A stretch of DNA of 37,371 bases from Patescibacteria group bacterium (GTDB lineage Bacteria > Patescibacteriota > Saccharimonadia > Saccharimonadales > Saccharimonadaceae), in assembly GCA_030916565.1 (NCBI GenBank), contig JAUPWL010000005.1:1-37371 (forward strand), read 5' to 3'. The position numbers were made by a program, and so were the translations under genes. Under the pieces are notes generated by a model, which searched no databases, was not told the origin of the DNA, and worked only from the letters and a program-made list of their open reading frames with translations. Below, one piece after another: positions 1 to 7,420 of this stretch. Position 1 is the stretch's first letter. Every line of letters starts with the position of its first letter.

Positions 1-87
1 GGCGGAGAGGAGAGGATTCGAACCTCCGGTACGTTGTCGCACACTACTTTTCGAGAGTAGCACCTTCAACCACTCAGACACCTCTCC
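1..87 (-). tRNA. tRNA-Ser(CGA), 3' end cut by the window edge
   Basis: On the minus strand the sequence starts GGAGAGGTGTCTGAGTGG and ends CCTCTCCGCC, giving a 7-bp acceptor stem, a D-arm, a T-arm (GGAGGTTCGAATCCTCT) and a long variable arm typical of serine tRNAs. The anticodon stem CTACT/AGTAG closes a loop whose central triplet is CGA, which reads UCG. The final A of a possible encoded CCA lies outside the window. It lies 40 bp downstream of the nitrilase-like gene on the same strand; I see no convincing promoter of its own. Confidence 0.95.
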
Positions 88-127
88 TTGCCTGATTATT
101 TTAACAGATTAACGATGCAAGGTTCGA

Positions 128-901
128 CTAACGAACACGATCAAATACGCTGTTGTACGGTGCAATATCGGGTCTACCACGGTCTGATATGATAACGCGG
201 TCAACTGTTGGTAGGTGTTTTAGTACATATGATCCGACAACATGCTCAAGCTGCTGTCGATAATAATTATCATCACCACCTGCCTCTTGACGGATTTTAT
301 CCATCACACTGTTATCACCTTGCGGAGTTGCCCACATTGTAGGGGTAAATATCTGACGTATATTTTTGCCTTGCAGTACTTTGCTTTTGTTTGCTGAAAA
401 GAACATACCGAATAACTCGGCGCAGATTAACACGGCATTGCCATTTTTGACAGTACGAAGATCACTGACCGGTTCGGTTATGCCGATTACTTCTTCAATA
501 GGTACAAGCGTTGTTTTGTGTGTGACAGATTCAACCTTTCCTCGTCGTATCGATAATACTGAGTTTAGCCATCTGGACCGGCCATAGCGATCGTAAAAAC
601 TGGTTGGTGATCCAAGGTGCAATAGTGCATCTGAATGCTTTGTTGCGTACTTTGCCTCCCGTATACGATCTTCGATCAGTCGAGCGTGGCTGGTAAGTTG
701 CAAGAATTCTTCCGATATGGTCGCATATTCAGGCGTGATGATATTACCACGGGTGGGCATGTTGGTTTTAAGTGCCTGAATTGTTTCGTCCCAGTTAGGA
801 AAAGATGCGATATAGTCATGGCTATCTCTACTTTTGACAGGATGGATACCATATTCACGATAGTATGTAATTTTTGTGGGTGCGGGACCACGCGCTAACA
901 T
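128..901 (-). CDS. Nitrilase-superfamily (carbon-nitrogen hydrolase-like) protein
   Basis: This 257-aa protein carries the order of motifs expected of the nitrilase/CN-hydrolase fold: a Glu after a beta strand (NIITPEYA, E58), a Lys before LVPxEE (HKTTLVPIEEV, K129) and a Cys in a strand-elbow (AVLICAELFG, C160). This is the E-K-C catalytic triad of the family. Length is close to the usual 260-300 residues. The family hydrolyses or condenses amide and nitrile C-N bonds; the substrate cannot be told from sequence. It is divergent, so a non-amidase role is possible. The ATG at 901 sits 6 nt after a good -10 element, so the mRNA is probably leaderless. No signal peptide or membrane segment is seen, so it should be cytoplasmic. 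Confidence 0.6.
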   Translation of the reverse strand: MLARGPAPTKITYYREYGIHPVKSRDSHDYIASFPNWDETIQALKTNMPTRGNIITPEYATISEEFLQLTSHARLIEDRIREAKYATKHSDALLHLGSPTSFYDRYGRSRWLNSVLSIRRGKVESVTHKTTLVPIEEVIGITEPVSDLRTVKNGNAVLICAELFGMFFSANKSKVLQGKNIRQIFTPTMWATPQGDNSVMDKIRQEAGGDDNYYRQQLEHVVGSYVLKHLPTVDRVIISDRGRPDIAPYNSVFDRVR

Positions 902-907
902 GCATGT

Positions 908-936
908 AAAATACCATAAACAATTTAAATTGTCAA
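908..936 (-). promoter_or_regulatory. Promoter of the nitrilase-like gene (leaderless)
   Basis: On the minus strand there is TTGACA (931-936), a 17-bp spacer ending in TGG, and TATTTT (908-913). The ATG follows after 6 nt, so the predicted transcription start coincides with the start codon. Confidence 0.65.
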
Positions 937-944
937 TAATGGGC

Positions 945-950
945 TACAAT
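945..950 (+). promoter_or_regulatory. -10 element of the HIT-rlmH pair (leaderless)
   Basis: TACAAT lies 6 nt before the ATG at 957. No Shine-Dalgarno sequence is present, and no good -35 is visible. It is divergent from the promoter at 908-936. Confidence 0.5.
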
Positions 951-956
951 AAAACT

Positions 957-1376
957 ATGCAAGATTCGATATTTACTAAAATCAGCAACGGCGAGATACC
1001 GGGCGAAATTATTTACCAAGACGACACCTGTTTCGTTATTTTGTCGATTGAACCGTTCACGGACGGCCATATGCTCGTCATACCGTACGAGCAAATCGAT
1101 CACCTCTGGGATTTAGACGAAAAAACCTACCATCATCTGTTTGATGTGGCTAAAAAGATGCAGACAATCATCAAGCGGGCGTATCCAGAATACCCGCGTA
1201 TTGGAATGCTTGTCGAAGGTTTCGGCGTACCGCATGCACATGTCCATGTGTATGGGTACAAATACCCTCTCGAAAAGACCGTTGTGGATCATGTCGAATG
1301 GAAGAAAACGGCTGATAGTCCATTTGCAGCCGCAGATCAACTGCGTGCTGTTGCCGAGAAATTACGTGCCGCATGA
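957..1376 (+). CDS. HIT-family nucleotide hydrolase/transferase
   Basis: This 139-aa protein has the defining histidine triad near the C-terminus: VPHAHVHVYG, with H93, H95 and H97. The N-terminus (SIFTKISNGEIPGEIIYQDD) is typical of the HINT/Fhit-like branch. Such proteins hydrolyse nucleoside phosphoramidates or dinucleoside polyphosphates; the middle His is the nucleophile. I chose the ATG at 957 over an in-frame ATG at 876, because homology begins at MQDSIFTKI and the upstream start would lie inside the divergent promoter region. The stop overlaps the rlmH start (ATGA), so the two are translationally coupled. Confidence 0.9.
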   Translation: MQDSIFTKISNGEIPGEIIYQDDTCFVILSIEPFTDGHMLVIPYEQIDHLWDLDEKTYHHLFDVAKKMQTIIKRAYPEYPRIGMLVEGFGVPHAHVHVYGYKYPLEKTVVDHVEWKKTADSPFAAADQLRAVAEKLRAA

Positions 1377-1828
1377 TTACTATTGTCGCCATCGGTAAAA
1401 AACACGAGTCATGGGTGACGGACGGCATCGAACGCTATGAGAGCCGCCTGAAAAAGCCATTTAATATTGAATGGGTACTTTTGCCACACAGCGCTCTATC
1501 GGACGCTGCAGCGCGTCAGGAAGAGTCAGAGCGCATACTTTCACGTGTTGATGCTCGTACTTTTGTTATATTGCTGGACGAGCGTGGTGATGAACTTGAT
1601 TCACCACAGCTCGCAAAGCTATTCGACACGGCGTTTACTGCCGGCCGCCAGGTGACGCTGGTTATCGGCGGTGCGTACGGTGTTGACGATCGCGTGCATC
1701 AGCGGGCTGACATTGTTTGGTCACTCTCACCTCTCGTATTTCCGCATCAACTCGTCCGTCTTATACTTGCGGAACAGCTCTATCGTGCGCAGCAAATTAC
1801 TGCTGGTCATCCGTATCATCACGACTGA
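1373..1828 (+). CDS. rlmH: 23S rRNA (pseudouridine1915-N3)-methyltransferase RlmH
   Basis: This 151-aa SPOUT-class methyltransferase matches RlmH over its full length. Landmarks are LLDERGDELDS (68-77), the SAM-binding knot glycines VIGGAYGV (97-104) and the C-terminal HPYHHD (146-151), equivalent to the HPYHRE ending usual in the family. It methylates pseudouridine 1915 in helix 69 of 23S rRNA in assembled 70S ribosomes. It overlaps the HIT gene by 4 nt, so it probably shares that promoter. Confidence 0.95.
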   Translation: MITIVAIGKKHESWVTDGIERYESRLKKPFNIEWVLLPHSALSDAAARQEESERILSRVDARTFVILLDERGDELDSPQLAKLFDTAFTAGRQVTLVIGGAYGVDDRVHQRADIVWSLSPLVFPHQLVRLILAEQLYRAQQITAGHPYHHD

Positions 1829-1835
1829 CACATAA

Positions 1836-1864
1836 TTGACAATTAATAAAACTTATGCTAACAT
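1836..1864 (+). promoter_or_regulatory. Promoter, TTGACA-17-TAACAT with extended -10
   Basis: TTGACA (1836-1841), a 17-bp spacer ending in TGC, and TAACAT (1859-1864). It drives the small gene at 1890 with a leader of about 19 nt that has no SD and ends in AAACAAAC. Confidence 0.75.
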
Positions 1865-1889
1865 GTATGTATAAACTTCATAAACAAAC

Positions 1890-2225
1890 ATGGCTAATAA
1901 CAATAATCTACAACAAGCAATGATCGGTCTCGCCATACTGGCGTCTACCGGCACATTGGTTCAAGAAACCAGGGTCAATCGAGCCCTTGCGCTCACCGCA
2001 CCTCTGACGAACCTCAGTGTTAATTTGCCTTCGCATCTTGAAGGATCGCACGAAGCCACGTCTGCCCATACACACGTTGAGCAGCCTGTAGCTAAATTCC
2101 AACTTTTGACAACAGATCCAATGATCCGGGTGCGCAACGACCATCGAAAATACAACATGCTAAAACACACCAGCCGTACAGACTCATTTTCTGGTGGCGC
2201 TCAAGTACTTTTGCCAAACGTGTAA
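1890..2225 (+). CDS. Small hypothetical protein, possibly exported
   Basis: This 111-aa protein is of unknown function. The N-terminus (residues 8-24) is moderately hydrophobic and is followed by NRALA, which could be a weak signal peptide with an Ala-x-Ala site near residue 35. The remainder is polar and rich in His, Thr and Asn, with no Cys and no motif I recognise. It has a strong promoter and an SD-less leader, and lies convergent with valS with only 4 bp between stops. Coding status is supported by the promoter and the clean, single-frame fit to the gap. Export is inference only. Confidence 0.6.
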   Translation: MANNNNLQQAMIGLAILASTGTLVQETRVNRALALTAPLTNLSVNLPSHLEGSHEATSAHTHVEQPVAKFQLLTTDPMIRVRNDHRKYNMLKHTSRTDSFSGGAQVLLPNV

Positions 2226-2229
2226 TTGC

Positions 2230-4776
2230 CTACAAAACTTCGAGTTCGTGTTGTAGCCGTTCGATCAGTGCCATTTTCTCTTCGAGCTGCTGCTGAGTTT
2301 CCTCAACGAGATGCTTTGGCGCTTTTTCGACATAGCGTGGATTTTCGAGACGCGCTTCCAGACCTTTTGCAGTCACTTTTGCATCAGCAAGACGCTTTTC
2401 AAGATTTGTCTGATGTTCGTACAGCGTATCAGCATCAATCTCTAACCATGCTTCACGGTTACTTGACGCCAAGCGCAAACCTTTTGGTTGATCAGTCTTC
2501 TCAACTTTTTCTAGACGCGCCAGCCATGCGATAAGTGTACTGTTATCCTCTATCAACGAATCTGTTTGGTACAGCATTATATATTTTTTGGCAGGTAATT
2601 CTGTCATGACGTAGCGGGCTTCGACCACGAGTGTCTGTAGTTGCTCAAATTCACCAGCGGCAATATCGTCGTATTTCAGAAGTTCTGGCCAGTGACTACT
2701 GATGAGTAGTTCGCCCTTGTGCCACTCTAATGTTTGCCAGATTGCTTCGGTAACAAATGGCGCGAACGGATGTGCGATACGAAGTGACGTATCAAGTACC
2801 CAGCCAAGCAATTGAGGGTTCAACTGTTTTTTGCTGGCTTCAATATACCAATCGGCAACATCGTCCCAGATGGCGTGATACACCGTTTCGGCGGCTTCGG
2901 CAAAACGATAATTTTGCATCTGATCACTGATATCCGCAGCGGCTGCGTTCAATTGACGCACAATCCAGTGGTCCGCTAACGTGTTTGGCGCAGGAGTCGC
3001 GAGGGTGAAATCTTCTGGCAACACATTTTCGATGTATCGAGCGATATTCCATAGTTTGTTGGCAAAGTTGCGACCGGCGACGACCTTGCTGGTAGCAAAG
3101 GCTTGGTTCTGCCCTGCCCCGCGCGATCCGATAATACCGAGACGCAGTGCGTCTGATCCATATTCCTCAATAGCGTCCATTGGGTTAATGACGTTGCCTT
3201 TTGATTTGCTCATCTTTTGGCCGTGTTCGTCGAGCACTAGTCCGTGCAGATAGACGTCTTTGAACGGTACCTGACCAGTAGCATAGAGACCCAGCATAAT
3301 CATGCGGGCAACCCACTGGTAGAGGATGTCAAAGCCTGTTTCGAGAACAGAGTTCGGATAGAACCGACTCAGGTCGCCCTCTGACAAATAATCCGTGGTG
3401 ATGAATGGCCATTGGCCGCTACTGAACCACGTATCAAAGGTATCTTCTTCTCGAGTATATGTTGTGCCATTTACATCGATAGTTGGTTGATCGACGCGGG
3501 TGTCAAAGATCCAGTCGTCGGGGTTGGTCGTGCTCTGGAACGCTGGAATTGGGATGCCCCAAGCGATCTGGCGGCTGATGTTCCAGTCACGAAGATTTTT
3601 ATAGTACTGAATGAGTGCTTTTTTCTTGCTGGCAGGGATGATGCGAACTTCATCGTCCTCGATTGCCTTAATTGCTCGCTCGGCAAGAGGACCAACTTTG
3701 ATAAACCACTGGTCTTTGATCAACGGTTGGATCGGCAGGCCACTCTTGTAGTCGTAGCCGACCGAGTGTTCAATTTCATCTTCGCCACGACGGAAGTCAC
3801 CAATCTCAAGTGCGGCAAGCACACGCTTTCGTGCTTCATCGACTTCGAGTCCCAAGAACTGTTCGGGGACATTCATCATTTTGCCGTCAAAGCCGATTAC
3901 CTGGATGCGTGGCAAATTATGTCGCTCCCCTATCTCAAAGTCATTTGGGTCATGAGCAGGAGTGACCTTGACCGCACCGGTACCATATTCAGGATCGACG
4001 TGTTCATCGGCAATGATAGGAATCTCACGGTCTGTCAGTGGGACAAGTACGCGTGAACCAATGAGGTCTTTGTATCGCGGGTCTTTCGGATGAACGGCAA
4101 TTGCCGTGTCTCCCAGAAGTGTTTCAGGGCGAGTAGTTGCCACGACGATTTCGGCAACCTGGTCCATAACGGGGTATGCGATTCGCCATAGTGTGCCCTT
4201 CTCTACCTTGTGGTTCACTTCAATATCGGCGTAGCTGGTCTGATATTTCGTACTGTAGTTAACGATTCGTTCACCTCTGTAAATAAGACCTTCATCCCAT
4301 AGCTTTTTAAATGTTCCATAGACAGTATTGATGACTTTTTCATCAAGGGTAAATACGAGGCTATCCCAGTCGGCGCTGACGCCGAGTGCGCGCAGTTGCT
4401 TTTCCATATTGCCACGCTGACCATGGACAAAGTCCCACACCTGTTTGTAGAGTTCGTCTCTTCCGAAATCAGTACGACTTTTACCCTGTTCCTGTAGTTT
4501 GCGCTCGTATACTACCCATGTCTCGAATCCGGCATGGTCGGCACCTGGAAGGTATAGTGTATCCCTCCCCTGCATTCGGTAATAACGTACCAAAATATCT
4601 TCGAGGTTTGCCATCAAGGCGTGACCAATATGAAGATTACCATTGGCGTTTGGCGGCGGCATGATAACGCTGTAAGGCTCGCCCTTGCCTGTTGGTTTGA
4701 ACGCACCAGAAGTCTCCCACATCTGATAGATAGTAGGTTCAAATTCTTCGGGGATGTATGCCTTGGATAATTTCAT
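2230..4776 (-). CDS. valS: Valyl-tRNA synthetase
   Basis: This 848-aa class Ia aminoacyl-tRNA synthetase charges tRNA-Val. It shows PPPNANGNLHIGHAL with the HIGH motif at 49-52 and the catalytic loop GQKMSKSKGNVI near residue 520. Between them lies the CP1 editing domain (ATTRPETLLGDTAIAVHP and the TPAHDPNDFEIG stretch). The C-terminal 60-70 residues form the coiled coil typical of ValS, ending in repeated Leu/Glu heptads. The start ATG has an upstream AGGAAA. The predicted transcript leader is about 100 nt and includes a GTGAAAA/TTTTCAC hairpin; I find no T-box sequence in it. Confidence 0.97.
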   Translation of the reverse strand: MKLSKAYIPEEFEPTIYQMWETSGAFKPTGKGEPYSVIMPPPNANGNLHIGHALMANLEDILVRYYRMQGRDTLYLPGADHAGFETWVVYERKLQEQGKSRTDFGRDELYKQVWDFVHGQRGNMEKQLRALGVSADWDSLVFTLDEKVINTVYGTFKKLWDEGLIYRGERIVNYSTKYQTSYADIEVNHKVEKGTLWRIAYPVMDQVAEIVVATTRPETLLGDTAIAVHPKDPRYKDLIGSRVLVPLTDREIPIIADEHVDPEYGTGAVKVTPAHDPNDFEIGERHNLPRIQVIGFDGKMMNVPEQFLGLEVDEARKRVLAALEIGDFRRGEDEIEHSVGYDYKSGLPIQPLIKDQWFIKVGPLAERAIKAIEDDEVRIIPASKKKALIQYYKNLRDWNISRQIAWGIPIPAFQSTTNPDDWIFDTRVDQPTIDVNGTTYTREEDTFDTWFSSGQWPFITTDYLSEGDLSRFYPNSVLETGFDILYQWVARMIMLGLYATGQVPFKDVYLHGLVLDEHGQKMSKSKGNVINPMDAIEEYGSDALRLGIIGSRGAGQNQAFATSKVVAGRNFANKLWNIARYIENVLPEDFTLATPAPNTLADHWIVRQLNAAAADISDQMQNYRFAEAAETVYHAIWDDVADWYIEASKKQLNPQLLGWVLDTSLRIAHPFAPFVTEAIWQTLEWHKGELLISSHWPELLKYDDIAAGEFEQLQTLVVEARYVMTELPAKKYIMLYQTDSLIEDNSTLIAWLARLEKVEKTDQPKGLRLASSNREAWLEIDADTLYEHQTNLEKRLADAKVTAKGLEARLENPRYVEKAPKHLVEETQQQLEEKMALIERLQHELEVL

Positions 4777-4886
4777 ATCTGTTATTTCCTGCCCCCTACT
4801 CTGTTAAGCATGAGGATTTCATGTGAAAAACCGTAACCACAATCATTTGTTTTCACAGTTTTTGCACCACTGTTTATTACCTGACG

Positions 4887-4892
4887 ATTATA
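4887..4892 (-). promoter_or_regulatory. valS extended -10 promoter
   Basis: On the minus strand TGG-TATAAT occupies 4887-4895, about 111 nt before the valS ATG. It lies back to back with the -10 of the divergent FemX gene at 4908-4913. Confidence 0.5.
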
Positions 4893-4907
4893 CCATATCG
4901 AACAGTG

Positions 4908-4913
4908 TATAAT
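4908..4913 (+). promoter_or_regulatory. -10 element of the FemX-like gene (leaderless)
   Basis: TATAAT preceded by TG, with the ATG 7 nt downstream at 4921 and no SD. No clear -35 is seen. Confidence 0.55.
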
Positions 4914-4920
4914 AGCAAGC

Positions 4921-5904
4921 ATGATCTCTTTAGTGAGCTGCGACAACAGAGAAGAGTGGGACGATTACGTCCTTGAAAACGGTGGGCACCCCCTACAGTT
5001 ATGGGGGTGGGGGACCGCCAAAGCAGTTCATGGATGGAGCGTGCAACGATTGTTTGCCTACGATATGGACCAGAACATAACAGGGGCGGCACAGATACTT
5101 ATCCGCCGTTTACCGTGGCTATTTAGGGCGCTAGCGTATGTTCCACGTGGACCAATTGTCGCTCCTGACGCGTCAGTCGCGTTTATGGAAGCACTCGCTA
5201 ATCACGCCAAATCTCAATATGGTGCGGTTTCAATCAGTATCGAGCCTGACTGGACTGAATTGCCACCGCTACCGACCGGATGGGGTAGGGGACAAAACAC
5301 GATTTTGATACCTCAAACATTGATACTGGACCTCACTAAAACAGAAGAAGAACTATTGGCACCAATGAGTAAAAAAACACGCCAATATATCCGTAAATCT
5401 GGGTCGGAACAAGGCGTCGAAATATGCCAGGTGAAAGACAGGGCAGAGTTAGAAAAGTGCATGGGTATTTATCACGAAACAGCAAAACGTGCCGGATTCG
5501 CTCTCCATGACAACCAATATTATTACGATGTGTTTGAGAATTTGGGCGAAGCGTCACCGGTGTTTGCGGCATACAAAGACGGCTGGCCAATTGCGTTTCT
5601 GTGGCTGGCAATCAGTGCGACAACCGCCTTCGAACTTTATGGTGGCATGAACGATGACGGCCAAGAACTACGCGCGAACTACGCGCTGAAATGGCACGCG
5701 ATTACCAAAATGAAAGAGTGGGGTATCGAACGATACGATATGAACGGTCTCGTGTCCGACGGCGTTAGTAACTTCAAACGTGGGTTTGCCGATCACGAAG
5801 ACTTGCTCGTCGGAACCTATGACAAACCGCTTTCGCCACTCTACCCAATATGGACAAGTATCCTTCCTTTGGGTAAGAAATTACTTCGTGCTATTAAGAG
5901 GTAA
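4921..5904 (+). CDS. FemAB/FemX-type peptidoglycan peptidyltransferase
   Basis: This 327-aa protein has the architecture of the Fem family, two GNAT-like domains. Recognisable stretches are the N-terminal HPLQLWGWGTAK, the mid-protein SKKTRQYIRKS, and the C-terminal block ELYGGMND...ANYALKWHAI...YDMNGL, equivalent to the conserved Y-GG...LLW...YDLxG pattern. Family members transfer amino acids from aminoacyl-tRNA to the third residue of the lipid II stem peptide, building the cross-bridge. The C-terminus is basic and hydrophobic (GKKLLRAIKR), suggesting membrane contact. A second FemX lies at 8799-9842, and the MurE-like ligase between them supports a cell-wall role. The amino acid donated is unknown. 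Confidence 0.85.
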   Translation: MISLVSCDNREEWDDYVLENGGHPLQLWGWGTAKAVHGWSVQRLFAYDMDQNITGAAQILIRRLPWLFRALAYVPRGPIVAPDASVAFMEALANHAKSQYGAVSISIEPDWTELPPLPTGWGRGQNTILIPQTLILDLTKTEEELLAPMSKKTRQYIRKSGSEQGVEICQVKDRAELEKCMGIYHETAKRAGFALHDNQYYYDVFENLGEASPVFAAYKDGWPIAFLWLAISATTAFELYGGMNDDGQELRANYALKWHAITKMKEWGIERYDMNGLVSDGVSNFKRGFADHEDLLVGTYDKPLSPLYPIWTSILPLGKKLLRAIKR

Positions 5905-5988
5905 GATCTGTTATTTTTCTGAAAATATGAAATAATAACTACATTGCAGGCAATAGCTTGCGAGTACATTCCTTATAAAGGTGGTAAT

Positions 5989-6267
5989 ATGCTCGGTTTT
6001 GACATGAGAGTTTTTCGTAATGGAGAACTCGTTATGTACAGAGATCATGTAAGAGTAACTGGTGGGGATACGCTATATAGCTTTCCTCCTCATTCCATAA
6101 ATAATCTTCCAGTTGATCCTATCAAGCTTCTCCAGGAAAGTGCTATTGAAGTATATTGTAGGAACGGATACCCTATATTATTTACGATAAGAGCTGGTGA
6201 TTTTCCGCTTTCACTTCAAGTACCAGATGACGAAGTGGTATATATAGAGTCGTGGGACCAGAGCTAA
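5989..6267 (+). CDS. Small hypothetical protein with atypical codon use
   Basis: The protein is 92 aa from the ATG at 5989, chosen because AAAGGTGG lies just upstream; an upstream TTG at 5944 would add 15 residues without support. The sequence reads as a small beta-rich soluble protein, with no signal peptide, membrane segment or motif I recognise. It uses AGA and AGG for several arginines, while the neighbouring genes almost always use CGN. Base composition is also more AT-rich. That fits a recent acquisition or a fast-evolving orphan. It sits between femX and the shared terminator with tsaD. Confidence 0.6.
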   Translation: MLGFDMRVFRNGELVMYRDHVRVTGGDTLYSFPPHSINNLPVDPIKLLQESAIEVYCRNGYPILFTIRAGDFPLSLQVPDDEVVYIESWDQS

Positions 6268-6276
6268 CCTTTGCAC

Positions 6277-6313
6277 AAAACTCGGTAACAATATGTTGCC
6301 GGGTTTTATTTTG
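6277..6313. terminator. Bidirectional intrinsic terminator
   Basis: A 14-bp stem with two G-U pairs (AAAACTCGGTAACA / TGTTGCCGGGTTTT) closes a 3-nt loop and is followed by ATTTTG. It serves the 92-aa gene and overlaps the end of tsaD on the other strand. Confidence 0.8.
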
Positions 6314-7388
6314 CCCACGCTGTCTTTGTCATCGATAGGCTTGGCACGACCTCAAAATCATAGGGACTGACAGGGTCTATTTTTTGTGCGTAGAAATAGC
6401 CAAGTGTTGCAATCATCGCGCCGTTATCTGTACAGAGTTGCATTGGAGCGTATTCGATTTCAATCGGTAAACGTTCGGCCAATTGTCGTCGTAATTCTTG
6501 GTTGGCGGCGACACCGCCTGCGATAACGACGGATTTCGGTGTATGATCGCGGAATGCCTTTTCGGCTTTGTCGACCAGTGTCTCAACAGCTGTTTTTTGG
6601 AAACTGGCAGCAAAATCTGCTCGCTGGACGTCGTCTAAGAGCGCAGGAAGCTCGTGAGAGGGAAATGAGTAGTCATGACCGGTTTCGGCCTGAACGCCCC
6701 TCAGAAGGGCTGTCTTGAGCCCAGAGAAGCTAAAATCATATGGGTTTTGGAGTCTTGCCTTTGGTAAACGATATTTATTGGGATCGCCATTTAATGCAGC
6801 TTTGGCAATCGATGGACCGCCAGGGTAGGGGAGTCCAATGATCTTTGCGACTTTGTCGAATGCTTCACCGACTGCGTCGTCTTGGGTTTGGCCCAGTAGT
6901 TCATAGTTACCATGGTCCTGGAATAAGGCTAGCTGGGAATGTCCGCCACTGACGATGAGCGCGAGCATAGGAAAACTCGGCTGGCGAGAAGGGAGTGATA
7001 GATCAAGATGATCTGATTGATCGGTGATGAAGTTTGCGTATACGTGGGCTTCAACATGATGTATTGGATACAACGGTTTGTTATGGATTGTGGCTAATGT
7101 ACGAGCGGCAAGGGTACCGACTAATAGTGATCCAATCAGCCCCGGGGCATAAGTGACGGCGATTGCATCGATGTCATCCCAGGTCAGTTGAGCATTGGCG
7201 AGGGCCTGGTTGATTGCTGGATTAATTATTTCGATATGGCTACGTGCGGCGACTTCTGGCACAACTCCGCCGTACTGGGCGTGAATATCAATCTGGGTAT
7301 GAACGACATTTGATAGCAAACGGTGGCCGTCTTCGACAATCGCCACGGCCGTTTCGTCACAACTACTTTCGATTCCAAGAATTTTCAT
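6306..7388 (-). CDS. tsaD: tRNA N6-threonylcarbamoyladenosine transferase TsaD
   Basis: This 360-aa ASKHA-fold enzyme transfers the threonylcarbamoyl group to A37 of ANN-decoding tRNAs, working with TsaB, TsaE and TsaC. It begins MKILGIESSCDETA and contains the metal-binding HHVEAHVYAN (H111 and H115), the nucleotide-binding VSGGHSQL and VIAGGVAAN, and the late CTDNGAMIA motif. Length and layout are normal. The partner tsa genes are not in this window. The ATG lies 8 nt after a TGC-TACAGT -10 element, so the message may be leaderless. Confidence 0.97.
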   Translation of the reverse strand: MKILGIESSCDETAVAIVEDGHRLLSNVVHTQIDIHAQYGGVVPEVAARSHIEIINPAINQALANAQLTWDDIDAIAVTYAPGLIGSLLVGTLAARTLATIHNKPLYPIHHVEAHVYANFITDQSDHLDLSLPSRQPSFPMLALIVSGGHSQLALFQDHGNYELLGQTQDDAVGEAFDKVAKIIGLPYPGGPSIAKAALNGDPNKYRLPKARLQNPYDFSFSGLKTALLRGVQAETGHDYSFPSHELPALLDDVQRADFAASFQKTAVETLVDKAEKAFRDHTPKSVVIAGGVAANQELRRQLAERLPIEIEYAPMQLCTDNGAMIATLGYFYAQKIDPVSPYDFEVVPSLSMTKTAWAK

Positions 7389-7396
7389 CTGTTACT

Positions 7397-7402
7397 ACTG
7401 TA
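7397..7402 (-). promoter_or_regulatory. tsaD extended -10 (leaderless)
   Basis: On the minus strand TGC-TACAGT, with the start codon 8 nt downstream and no SD. Confidence 0.45.
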
Positions 7403-7408
7403 GCATGG

Positions 7409-7414
7409 TACACT
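7409..7414 (+). promoter_or_regulatory. MurE-like gene extended -10 (leaderless)
   Basis: TGG-TACACT, with the ATG exactly 6 nt downstream at 7421. The divergent tsaD and murE starts are only 32 bp apart, so two leaderless promoters are packed back to back. Confidence 0.5.
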
Positions 7415-7420
7415 TATTGC

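Noticed and set aside
876-956. N-terminal extension of the HIT protein
   Set aside because: Family similarity starts at the ATG at 957, and the extension crosses the divergent promoters.
7244-7420. Longer start for the MurE-like ligase
   Set aside because: It would run antisense through tsaD; a leaderless -10 supports 7421.
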